Of a stretch of DNA of 64,000 nt, positions 18,418-26,098 are shown piece after piece (position 1 is the first letter of the stretch; each line of letters starts with the position of its first letter). The DNA is taken from contig NZ_RJTX01000001.1 in assembly GCF_003729955.1 (NCBI RefSeq), forward strand, positions 124,001 to 188,000. The letters are read 5' to 3'. The translations under genes and the position numbers were made by a program. Under the pieces are notes generated by a model that saw only the letters and a list, made by a program, of their open reading frames with translations, was not told where the DNA came from and made no database searches. The DNA is from Chryseobacterium daecheongense. Its GTDB lineage: Bacteria > Bacteroidota > Bacteroidia > Flavobacteriales > Weeksellaceae.

Positions 18418-21128
18418 AGTATACTTTGATTGTGTTCCACTTCATTTTTAATCTCTTTTATTTTTTTCGGAAGAGTGATCGTGAAAGTTACCCCTAATCC
18501 GCTATTTTCTGCTTTTATAGTTCCGCCCTGCGCCTGAACAATTTTTTTAGAGATGGCCAATCCCAATCCGCTTCCTGTTGGCTTTAAGATATTTTGGTTT
18601 TTGGATTGGTAGAACTTATCAAAAATCATTTCCAGGTCCTCTTCGGGAATATGTTTTCCGGTATTGAAAATGGTAATAACCAATTGATTTTCTTTTTCAG
18701 CTAATTTAGTTTGAATTGTGCCTTGTTCCTCCGTAAATTTCAAAGCATTTCCTAAAATATTCTGAAAGAGCTGGATCATCCTTGCTTCATCATATTCAAA
18801 TAAAGGCTGGTTCAAGAGATTCACTTCGCTTAAATGGATGTTTTTCTGCTGAATCAGGTGCAGAAGCGGATTCACTGCTTTTTTATAAGTTTCAATAATA
18901 TTGTTTTCCTGAATATGTAAAGCAATTTCACCATGTTCCAGTTTATCCAGATACAAAATATCATTGATGATTTCACTCAACCTGTCGGATTCCGTAATGA
19001 TATTGTTTAAAAACTCTTTTTTAATGTCTAAAGGAATATCGTCATCGTCCGCTAAAATTTCTCCTGCTGACCGAATTGCGGTAATAGGAGTTCTTAATTC
19101 ATGAGCTACAGAATCGAGAAAGTCGTCTTTCTGGCGGTCTTTGATGATTAAGCTTTCATTGGCATTTCGTAAATCGTCGGATAGTTTTTGCAGTTCTTCC
19201 GACTGTTCGGTAAGTCTTTTATTGATGGTAATATTTTCTTTGGATTCTTCTAAAATATTTAAAACCTCCTTTAACGAAATTTTATCTTCTTTGGTAACTC
19301 CTTCAATTAAAATTTTAGCGGAAGCAGTTCCTATTCTTCCGGCTAAAAGATTTTCTGAGAATTTGATGAATCTTGAATCGGCAGTTTCTGTCTGTGAATC
19401 AATATTATATTTTAAATTGAAAATTCTCAAAGCCTGTTCGGTTTTGTTTTTGCCTAAAAATCTTTCCAAAATGTTTTTAATATCCGAAACATAGGCTGTT
19501 CCACGCCAGATGAATGCATTTTCATGATTTTGGATGTACTTGTCGATATCCACATATAGCTCAGCAAAATTTCTTTCACGGTAGTTTCCTTTGATACTCA
19601 CTGAAATGATCGTAAATAAACCGGTATTCACTAAAAGCGACCAAAAGAAAATCTGCGGAATTCTTCCTAAATAGGGAATAGTGAAAAAATCAAACAGATT
19701 GTACATATCCCGTAAAGCTCCTTTGACCTCTTGATTGTAAGAGAAATAATACTGAGGAATAATTAATCCGAAATAACAAATTATTAGCCCAGCCAAAAGA
19801 CCTGCAACAGCTCCTTTGTAGCTTCCTCTTCTCCAGAATATTGCACCGAAAAATGCAGGAGCTAATTGTGCAATCACTACAAAAGAGATCAACCCCACAG
19901 AATCCAGCGAAGTTTTCAGAATGAAATATTTATAGAAAGCAAACGCCATAATGACCAGAGCAAAAATGCTGATTTTCCTGATATTGGTAATATTTCTCGT
20001 ATTCTGAACTTCATTTTCGGATTTGAATTTTCCCAATAGTCCGTATGGAATGATCAGGTTGTTGGAAAGCATGATAGATAGAGTAATTGCAGAAATAATG
20101 ATCATTGAAATACAGGAGCTTAACCCTCCGAGAAAAACCAAAACAGTGATCAAAGTATTGTCAAAATGTTGTGGAATTAAAATAGAGTAGAATTCCGGAT
20201 TTACATTTTGTCCGTCGAAAATAAGTCTTCCGCCCCAGGCAATCGGGAAGATGAAGATGGTGAAAATCAATAAGTAAAGAGGGAAGAACCAAATCGCAGT
20301 TTTGATGTGCTTCTCCTGCCTGTTTTCTACAATCGCCGTATGGAACTGTCTCGGAAGAATACAAATGGCAGTTCCTGAAATCATGCATAGGATCATCCAG
20401 TTCAATGCACCCTCAATACCGTTAAAGGTATTTTTTTCTTTAAAATCTTCAAATTGACTCGCCTTTTGGTAAATATCCGAAAAACCATCAAATACAAAAT
20501 AGATCACAAATAATCCTAAAACAATGATAAAGAAAAGTTTAAGGAAACTTTCCAGCGCAATGGCGGAAATAATTCCCAAACGTTTTTCCGAGGCATCCAC
20601 ATATCTTGTACCGTAATATGAGGAAAATAAAGCAATTAAAACCACAACAAAAGTGGCATTGTCTGTCAGGATATTTTTAGACATTGAAGTTTCCGTCACC
20701 AGGTGAAATGTTTCGGAAATTGCCTTGATCTGTAAACCGATGTAAGGAACAATCGCCAAAAGACAGACGATCGTAATAATAGCACTGAAACTTCTGCTAT
20801 TTCCGTATCGCAAGGAAATGAAATCTGCAAGGCTGCTGATTTTATTAACTCGTGAAATCCGTACAATCCTTGTATTGATGTAAATCCATGCAGGAATGAT
20901 AATGATAGGGCCAATGTAGATGGGAAGATAGTTAAGTCCGCTTGTAGCCGCAACGCCAATGCTTCCGTAGTACGTCCAGGCTGTGCAGTACACTGCCAGT
21001 GAAAGTGCGTAGATGTATGGATTGTTGATCCAAAGCTTACTTTTTTTCTTCTCCGCTAAATGAGCGACTAAGAATAAAAGCGCCAGGTAAAACAAAACCA
21101 CGGTAAATAACGCGAAACTACTCATCAT
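18414..21128 (-). CDS. Sodium/solute symporter-histidine kinase hybrid (CrbS/CbrA-like)
   Basis: A 904-residue fusion. Residues 1 to about 500 form an SLC5-type sodium/solute symporter with about thirteen helices (AWTYYGSIGVAATSGLNYLPIY, given here in part). Residues about 560-640 resemble the STAC linker of CbrA/CrbS (ENLLAGRIGTASAKILIE). A short coiled coil leads to the HisKA domain, with the phospho-accepting H676 in SVAHELRTPI, and a HATPase domain with GSGLGLAISKKI near 856. Related proteins couple substrate transport or binding to control of acetate and amino-acid use. The neighbours (porin, carrier, acs, prpE) suggest the ligand is a short carboxylate. It overlaps the receiver gene downstream by four bases and a tiny membrane-protein gene upstream by eleven. 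Confidence 0.92.
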   Translation of the reverse strand: MMSSFALFTVVLFYLALLFLVAHLAEKKKSKLWINNPYIYALSLAVYCTAWTYYGSIGVAATSGLNYLPIYIGPIIIIPAWIYINTRIVRISRVNKISSLADFISLRYGNSRSFSAIITIVCLLAIVPYIGLQIKAISETFHLVTETSMSKNILTDNATFVVVLIALFSSYYGTRYVDASEKRLGIISAIALESFLKLFFIIVLGLFVIYFVFDGFSDIYQKASQFEDFKEKNTFNGIEGALNWMILCMISGTAICILPRQFHTAIVENRQEKHIKTAIWFFPLYLLIFTIFIFPIAWGGRLIFDGQNVNPEFYSILIPQHFDNTLITVLVFLGGLSSCISMIIISAITLSIMLSNNLIIPYGLLGKFKSENEVQNTRNITNIRKISIFALVIMAFAFYKYFILKTSLDSVGLISFVVIAQLAPAFFGAIFWRRGSYKGAVAGLLAGLIICYFGLIIPQYYFSYNQEVKGALRDMYNLFDFFTIPYLGRIPQIFFWSLLVNTGLFTIISVSIKGNYRERNFAELYVDIDKYIQNHENAFIWRGTAYVSDIKNILERFLGKNKTEQALRIFNLKYNIDSQTETADSRFIKFSENLLAGRIGTASAKILIEGVTKEDKISLKEVLNILEESKENITINKRLTEQSEELQKLSDDLRNANESLIIKDRQKDDFLDSVAHELRTPITAIRSAGEILADDDDIPLDIKKEFLNNIITESDRLSEIINDILYLDKLEHGEIALHIQENNIIETYKKAVNPLLHLIQQKNIHLSEVNLLNQPLFEYDEARMIQLFQNILGNALKFTEEQGTIQTKLAEKENQLVITIFNTGKHIPEEDLEMIFDKFYQSKNQNILKPTGSGLGLAISKKIVQAQGGTIKAENSGLGVTFTITLPKKIKEIKNEVEHNQSIL

Positions 21129-21312
21129 ATTTTTTTACGATTACAAAAGAAATAATGATGGAAACCATCCAGACAGCAAAAATGTAAATCAGAATCATCG
21201 GGTAACCGAAAATTTCCCTGTCACTGTTGAACAACAATGAAACAGGAATACTGAACGCTATCAGAAGCCCGATGCTTAGAATGATTAACTTTTGTTCGTG
21301 TCTCTTTTTCAT
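21118..21312 (-). CDS. Small two-helix membrane protein linked to the symporter-kinase
   Basis: A 64-residue protein, taking the ATG at 21312 (MKKRHEQK...) rather than the upstream in-frame ATG at 21372, which would add a 20-residue polar lead that breaks the topology. It has two membrane helices separated by a short loop with N-S-D-R-E and FGYP, and ends with a basic KKYDE tail. The P-x4-FN-x5-FG-P pattern resembles DUF3311 proteins, which accompany SSS symporters. Its last 11 bases overlap the symporter-kinase gene, so translation is coupled. By analogy with YjcH-ActP and YhdT-PanF it is likely a small subunit of the symporter; this is inference. Confidence 0.75.
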   Translation of the reverse strand: MKKRHEQKLIILSIGLLIAFSIPVSLLFNSDREIFGYPMILIYIFAVWMVSIIISFVIVKKYDE

Positions 21313-21386
21313 ACATGATAAGTGATAAAAGATAATTGATGAATAGACATTGAAGTATTCATCAATTATCATTGATCGTTTCTGTT

Positions 21387-21614
21387 TTAAATTTTGTCGT
21401 CAGAATACTCTCCGGTTAACGAATAGTAACCAAAAATTGCCATTCCGCCTGAGATAATCGGCATCAAAACAAACAGGATGATGATTCCGAATACCAAATC
21501 TTCCTGTTTTCCCGAGGTGATTTTTGGAATTCCCAATACTGTAATTCCGAAATATCCTACCACTAAGGCAATGGCGATCCAAAGTATGCCTAATATTTTT
21601 TTTAGTCCGTTCAT
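21387..21614 (-). CDS. Small two-helix membrane protein linked to the MFS carrier
   Basis: A 75-residue protein with two membrane helices (ILGILWIAIALVVGYFGITV, and IIILFVLMPIISGGMAIFG) and a short polar connector (GIPKITSGKQEDLVF). The C-terminal tail is acidic. I recall similar small proteins beside MFS carriers in Flavobacteria (possibly the DUF6814 group), but cannot check it. The gene lies 43 bases after the MFS carrier and about 75 bases before the other tiny membrane protein, in the same direction, so it belongs to the same transcript. A role as an accessory subunit of the carrier is plausible but unproven. Confidence 0.72.
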   Translation of the reverse strand: MNGLKKILGILWIAIALVVGYFGITVLGIPKITSGKQEDLVFGIIILFVLMPIISGGMAIFGYYSLTGEYSDDKI

Positions 21615-21657
21615 TTTAGTAGTTTTAAAATTAATAAAAATTTAAGTGATTCTGCTC

Positions 21658-23238
21658 CTAATCGTGAATATTATTGTTCTTATTTTTAAGATAAAATAAT
21701 CCGATCAATAAGCAGACTGTGGCAACTCCGATCGGATACCAAAGTCCTTCCAGGTACCAGGTTGCATGTCCTGCCTCTTTGCCTGTTGTTACTAAGTAGG
21801 TAGCAACCGCAGGAAGCAACCCTCCAAAAACCCCGTTTCCAATATGATAAGGCAGAGACATTGACGTGTAACGGATTCTCACAGGGAACATTTCTACCAG
21901 AAAAGCTGCAATAGGGCCGTAAACCATTGTTACAAAAATGACCTGGATAAATACAAGGAATACCAAATACCATTTTGTATCATCAGCTAATTTCACGCTT
22001 TGAGAAACTTTCGGTTCTTCCGCTTTTCCGTCTTTAATGACAGGGCCGTTTGGCGACCAATGAACTACACTATCTTTTTTGATCAATGTTCCATCTGTAT
22101 AAAGTGTTTCTTTATGGAATGTCACTAAGCTGTCGGTGGTGATTTTGTCATGAACTTTTGCTGTTCTTTTTTCTGTAATTCCGTTTGTTACAATGGTTTT
22201 GTTTTCAAGATTTACGCTTTTAAACATAGAGTCGTAAATAGGTCTGTAGGCTAAAATAGCCACTAGCATTCCCGTTAACATCACCGCTTTTCGCCCGATC
22301 TTATCCGAAAGCCATCCGAAGAACACGAAAAAGGGTGTTCCTAAAAATAAAGCAGTTGCCATCAATGAATCTACCTGTGCAGATTCCACATTCATTACCT
22401 TTTGAAGGAAACTCATCGCGTAGAACTGTCCGGTGTACCAGATCACTCCTTGCCCCATCGCAGCTCCAAATAAAGCTAATAATACAAACTTGAAATTCAG
22501 TTTATGTCCGAAACTTTCTTTCAACGGGTTTTTGGAAGTTTTTCCCTCGCTTTTAGCCTTGGCAAAAAGTGGAGATTCCTTCATATTTCTTCTGATGATG
22601 TAAGAAACACCCACCATTAAAATAGAGATCCAGAAAGGGATTCTCCATCCCCAACCGTCAAATTCTTCTGCGGAAAGGCTGGTTTTTGTAACTAAGATAA
22701 CAATTAATGAAATGAAAAGTCCCGCTGTGGCCGTTGTTTGGATCCATGAAGTCCAGTAACCTCTTCGGTGTGGTTGTGCGTATTCTGCTACATAAGTGGC
22801 AGCACCTCCATATTCTCCACCTAAAGCTAAGCCTTGCAATAATCTTAAAATTAAAACTAAAACAGGTGCCATAAATCCAATGGTTTCATAGCTTGGAATA
22901 CATCCGATAAGGAATGTGGAAAATCCCATAATTAATAGAGTTACCAAAAATGTATATTTTCTTCCAATGATATCTCCCAATCTTCCGAAAAATAAGGCTC
23001 CGAAAGGTCTTACCACAAATCCTGCCGCAAAAGTGGCAAGCGTAGATAAAAATGCCGCGGTCGGATTATCTGCCGGGAAAAATTTCGTGGCTAAAACAAC
23101 GGCTAAACTTCCGAAAATATAGAAGTCATACCATTCTATCAATGTACCGAGTGATGAGGCAGTAATAACGCTCCAGATGGTACGGTTTTTCTGCTTGTCG
23201 GTCATATTTTTGTAGGCATCGTAATGATTTTCGCTCAT
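21658..23238 (-). CDS. MFS metabolite:H+ symporter (MHS type) with a periplasmic insertion
   Basis: A 526-residue carrier of the MHS branch, like KgtP, ShiA and ProP. It shows GTLIEWYDFYIFGSLA in helix 1, RPFGALFFGRLGDIIGRK between helices 2 and 3, and RLLQGLALGGEYGGAA in helix 4. MHS proteins import organic acids and zwitterions with protons. Residues about 336-421 form a polar insertion between helices 9 and 10, on the periplasmic side, rich in Thr, Asp and Lys and without membrane segments; standard MHS members lack it and are about 430-450 residues long. The porin gene lies 47 bases upstream and the carboxylate sensor downstream, so it probably imports a carboxylate. Confidence 0.9.
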   Translation of the reverse strand: MSENHYDAYKNMTDKQKNRTIWSVITASSLGTLIEWYDFYIFGSLAVVLATKFFPADNPTAAFLSTLATFAAGFVVRPFGALFFGRLGDIIGRKYTFLVTLLIMGFSTFLIGCIPSYETIGFMAPVLVLILRLLQGLALGGEYGGAATYVAEYAQPHRRGYWTSWIQTTATAGLFISLIVILVTKTSLSAEEFDGWGWRIPFWISILMVGVSYIIRRNMKESPLFAKAKSEGKTSKNPLKESFGHKLNFKFVLLALFGAAMGQGVIWYTGQFYAMSFLQKVMNVESAQVDSLMATALFLGTPFFVFFGWLSDKIGRKAVMLTGMLVAILAYRPIYDSMFKSVNLENKTIVTNGITEKRTAKVHDKITTDSLVTFHKETLYTDGTLIKKDSVVHWSPNGPVIKDGKAEEPKVSQSVKLADDTKWYLVFLVFIQVIFVTMVYGPIAAFLVEMFPVRIRYTSMSLPYHIGNGVFGGLLPAVATYLVTTGKEAGHATWYLEGLWYPIGVATVCLLIGLFYLKNKNNNIHD

Positions 23239-23285
23239 ATTGCTTGATTTAATGTTAGTTAAAAATGATATTGAGTTTCTTGGTT

Positions 23286-24665
23286 TTATAAATAAATCTG
23301 GAACTGTATAATGAATTCGCCTTTGGATTCAGGGCTTTCCGTAGGACTTGTATAAACCGGTCTTGTTGAGTACTGTGTTGTAATTTTCGCGTGATGGCCG
23401 TCTATAAACCAGTTCGCGCCAACATCAAATTGAGAAGAAGATTTGTCATATGCTTCAAAATTTTTATGCGTATATGCTGCAAAAGGTTGAATTCTAATTT
23501 TGGGTTTCTCCGCCTGGCTTGGTAAAAGCAGGCCCGCCTGTGCATAGATAATATTACCTGTTCCAATGGTAGGTTGCAGATTGCCCGGTCCGGCGATCGC
23601 TTTATCACCAATGAAGTTCGGGTCCGATGCAGCAATGTTCATGATTCCTAAGTTTCTGATATAATTGGGACCGAACTGATAGTTATAATAGCCGGCATAA
23701 GCCGAAACCGCCATTTTATTTTTAGCATTTCCCAAAGGAATATCAGCAAACGCATCCACGGCCACAAGAGTAATATCGTGCTTTTCAATCGTTGAATTCA
23801 CAGAAGACCTTGTCCCGTCTTTTTGATGATAAAATCCCGCTCCTACATTGAAAACTTTCTTTGTTCCCAGATAAGAACCTACCTTGAAAGGAAGTGTGTT
23901 TGATTCTTCTTCCAAAAATTGATATTCAACATATCCTGCCTTTGAAAAATTTGGGTTTCCGTTGTTGTCAACAGCTACTGCTTTTGAAGGGTCAGTGACA
24001 TTGGGAGGAGTTAAATCTGTCGCAAAAGGTTTGTTTAGGCTTAAACGATACTCCAGTTTTCCATACTTTCCTTTCGCGAACATACCCAATTGTCTGGCAA
24101 ATTGGTCTGAATTGTCAATCAATGGCCAGGTGAAAATAGGAGAGTCAACAGTAAGGAAATTCAGAGTGGAAGCCATGGTCATACGGGAAAGCCCCATGTA
24201 ATAATGAAGTCCTGCTCCTAAAGATAAACTGAATTTTCCTGCTTCTCCAGGTAAAATAACTGCATATTCATTCCATGCGTCATGGAAAAACATCTGTGGT
24301 TTTTTACCGTTTCCATAGCCTCCTGTACCGGAAGTTCCGGAACCGCCACCATTAATAAAGGTTTGATTATTGATTCCGAAATGAGCCAAAATCATATATC
24401 TTTTAGAGATCTGAGCATAGGCTAAAGCACGTAAACGTCTATTTCCTAGGCTCCAGGAATTGTCGGTAGGTTCTCCGCCAACCATACTTCCAGGATTCAT
24501 TTCGGTGTTTCGCAGCCAGAACTGATCCCATAAAATAAATCTGATGTACTTATCGCCCTGTTGGTTAAGGTTTACTTTCAATCCACTTCCATAATCAGGC
24601 GAGCCTTGAGAATATAAAGAATTGCTGATTAAAGCCAATCCAATAAAAGTGAGTAATTTCTTCAT
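23286..24665 (-). CDS. Outer-membrane porin
   Basis: A 459-residue protein with a signal peptide (cleavage near YSQGS, residue about 20) and many alternating, aromatic-ended strands such as KYIRFILWDQFWLRNTE, ending in EFIIQFQIYL, a typical C-terminal beta-barrel strand. A glycine-rich loop (NGGGSGTSGTGGYGNG) lies near residue 105. It should form a beta barrel in the outer membrane. As first gene before the MHS carrier it most likely admits the same substrate, making the series porin, carrier, sensor and activating enzymes a full uptake path for short carboxylates. The exact porin family is not clear to me. Confidence 0.82.
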   Translation of the reverse strand: MKKLLTFIGLALISNSLYSQGSPDYGSGLKVNLNQQGDKYIRFILWDQFWLRNTEMNPGSMVGGEPTDNSWSLGNRRLRALAYAQISKRYMILAHFGINNQTFINGGGSGTSGTGGYGNGKKPQMFFHDAWNEYAVILPGEAGKFSLSLGAGLHYYMGLSRMTMASTLNFLTVDSPIFTWPLIDNSDQFARQLGMFAKGKYGKLEYRLSLNKPFATDLTPPNVTDPSKAVAVDNNGNPNFSKAGYVEYQFLEEESNTLPFKVGSYLGTKKVFNVGAGFYHQKDGTRSSVNSTIEKHDITLVAVDAFADIPLGNAKNKMAVSAYAGYYNYQFGPNYIRNLGIMNIAASDPNFIGDKAIAGPGNLQPTIGTGNIIYAQAGLLLPSQAEKPKIRIQPFAAYTHKNFEAYDKSSSQFDVGANWFIDGHHAKITTQYSTRPVYTSPTESPESKGEFIIQFQIYL

Positions 24666-24782
24666 AAATTATCAATTTTTGGCGTTGTTTTTTGTGAAAG
24701 CCAAATTGTAATTAATAATTTATTTACAAAAATTTAATATATATTAATGGTAAGTATATAGTTAAGAGTGTTAAGTTATGAA

Positions 24783-24911
24783 TTATGAGTTATTGAAGTG
24801 TGTATATTTTCGTATTAATTTAATATGTAATGTTTTGATTTTGAGTTTTTTAGTTTTTTAGTTTTTAATCATGTGTAATAAAACTTATAACTTATAATTA
24901 ATAACTCATAA
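24783..24911. repeat. A+T-rich fold-back spacer
   Basis: Two 12-base inverted arms, TTATGAGTTATT at 24783-24794 and AATAACTCATAA at 24900-24911, bracket a low-complexity core containing tandem TAGTTTTT words and several partial copies of the arms. It lies between the porin promoter region and the end of the InsA-like gene. Confidence 0.6.
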
Positions 24912-24921
24912 CTCCAAAAGC

Positions 24922-25338
24922 CTATTTTTTAAATCTTTCCCATTTGATCAGCATATATTTATCGGCAAACTGGGTAATGATCAATCCGGAGTTTTTTATG
25001 TTTTCTTCCTTAGACATATATTCGATCAATTCGTTTTGTTTTAAAATTTTATATACTGGATGGAATTCTGAGTGGGGTGGTCTTTTGATATTGTATTTCT
25101 TGATCCAGGAACTTATGGTAACATGGGAAACCCCGATGATCCGTTCTATTTCCCGGAAGCTTAAACCTTCAAGATATAGCTGTAGAGCCTTTGTTACATA
25201 ATAATCATCTATCTTTTTCCCGAGTTTTTTCACTGTGAAATAATAGTTACAGTTCTTACATAAGAAGCGTTGTTTTTCGTTGATAATTCCACTTTTTACA
25301 ACTGTGTTGCTGTTGCATTTAGGGCAGTGAGTTTCCAT
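24922..25338 (-). CDS. IS1 InsA-like zinc-ribbon/HTH protein, probably domesticated
   Basis: A 138-residue protein with an InsA-type zinc ribbon (C5-x2-C8 and C27-x2-C30) and a helix-turn-helix at about residues 56-80 (LSFREIERIIGVSHVTISSW). This matches the N-terminal half of IS1-family transposases. There is no DDE catalytic domain, no second reading frame and no terminal inverted repeats. The C-terminal 55 residues are unlike InsA and end in a basic WERFKK. It is divergent from the arginine operon, across a 160-base shared promoter region holding repeated TTTAGCAAA sites. I infer a transcription factor recruited from a transposase; regulation of the arginine genes is a hypothesis from position only. 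Confidence 0.75.
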   Translation of the reverse strand: METHCPKCNSNTVVKSGIINEKQRFLCKNCNYYFTVKKLGKKIDDYYVTKALQLYLEGLSFREIERIIGVSHVTISSWIKKYNIKRPPHSEFHPVYKILKQNELIEYMSKEENIKNSGLIITQFADKYMLIKWERFKK

Positions 25339-25349
25339 AAATATATCTT

Positions 25350-25377
25350 TTTAGCAAATATATAATAATTTAGCAAA
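25350..25377. promoter_or_regulatory. Paired TTTAGCAAA sites upstream of the InsA-like gene
   Basis: Two direct copies of TTTAGCAAA at 25350-25358 and 25369-25377, 19 bases apart, begin 12 bases before the InsA-like start codon. On the minus strand the first overlaps a TATATTTG -7 motif (25362-25355). The arrangement suits an autoregulatory operator, but A+T richness makes chance repeats possible. Confidence 0.4.
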
Positions 25378-25444
25378 ATATTAATTTAATATAAAGATAA
25401 TTTTACCTGTGTATTTATTTTAAACAAAAAAAATATCTTTTTAA

Positions 25445-25477
25445 TTTGGTTTTTAAAGTTATTATACTTTAAATTTG
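25445..25477 (+). promoter_or_regulatory. Predicted promoter of the arginine operon
   Basis: TTTG at 25445-25448 and TAAATTTG at 25470-25477 with a 21-base spacer fit the Bacteroidota -33/-7 consensus. The first gene starts 21 bases after the -7 element. Confidence 0.6.
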
Positions 25478-25498
25478 CCGAAAAATTTAGATAAATAA

Positions 25499-26098
25499 AT
25501 GGAAATAGAAATTTCCTCATCCATACATTTAGTGTATGTGAGTGAAATACAGCAGGAAATGTACGATTCTGCACAGCGAAGAGGAACGGGGATTGCCAAA
25601 CGTTCCATAGAATATTTAAGCAAGAAGATTTCAGAAGGCAATGCTGTGGTGGCTACTGAAAACGGAGAGTGGGTAGGTTTCTGTTATATAGAAACCTGGT
25701 CGCATGGCCAGTTCGTGGCGAACTCCGGATTGATTGTTTCCCCGAAATTCAGGGAAAGAGGCGCTGCCACTTTAATCAAGAATAAAGTGTTCCAATTATC
25801 TAGAGAGAAATACCCGAATGCAAAGGTTTTCGGGCTTACGACGGGCCTTGCCGTCATGAAAATCAACAGTGATTTGGGTTACAAACCAGTCATTTATTCT
25901 GAACTAACTCAGGATGAAGAATTCTGGAATGGCTGTAAAAGCTGTGTAAATTATGAAATCTTAATGAAGAAAGAACGTAAAAACTGCCTTTGCACGGCTA
26001 TGCTTTTCGTTCCTGAAAATATAACAGAAAATAGTGTTGCCCATACGCAGCCGGAAATTAAATATAACAATGAACAAGAAAGTCATCTTAGCGTTTAG
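25499..26098 (+). CDS. GNAT acetyltransferase, candidate first arginine enzyme
   Basis: A 199-residue protein with the GNAT acetyl-CoA motif (GLIVSPKFRERGAATLI, residues 78-94). After the GNAT core comes a cysteine array C146-x2-C149-x13-C163-x-C165 that could bind a metal, followed by a variable tail. It opens the arginine operon and overlaps argG by 29 bases, so the two are translationally coupled. The operon has argB, argC, argD, argF' and argE but neither ArgJ nor a classical amino-acid-kinase-fused ArgA. I therefore infer that this protein supplies the acyl-glutamate that starts the pathway. The reaction (acetyl or succinyl transfer to glutamate) is not shown by the sequence alone. Confidence 0.8.
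   Translation: MEIEISSSIHLVYVSEIQQEMYDSAQRRGTGIAKRSIEYLSKKISEGNAVVATENGEWVGFCYIETWSHGQFVANSGLIVSPKFRERGAATLIKNKVFQLSREKYPNAKVFGLTTGLAVMKINSDLGYKPVIYSELTQDEEFWNGCKSCVNYEILMKKERKNCLCTAMLFVPENITENSVAHTQPEIKYNNEQESHLSV

Noticed and set aside
24922..25338. Complete insertion sequence of the IS1 family
   Set aside because: Only an InsA-like part is present. There is no DDE domain, no frameshift pair and no terminal inverted repeats.
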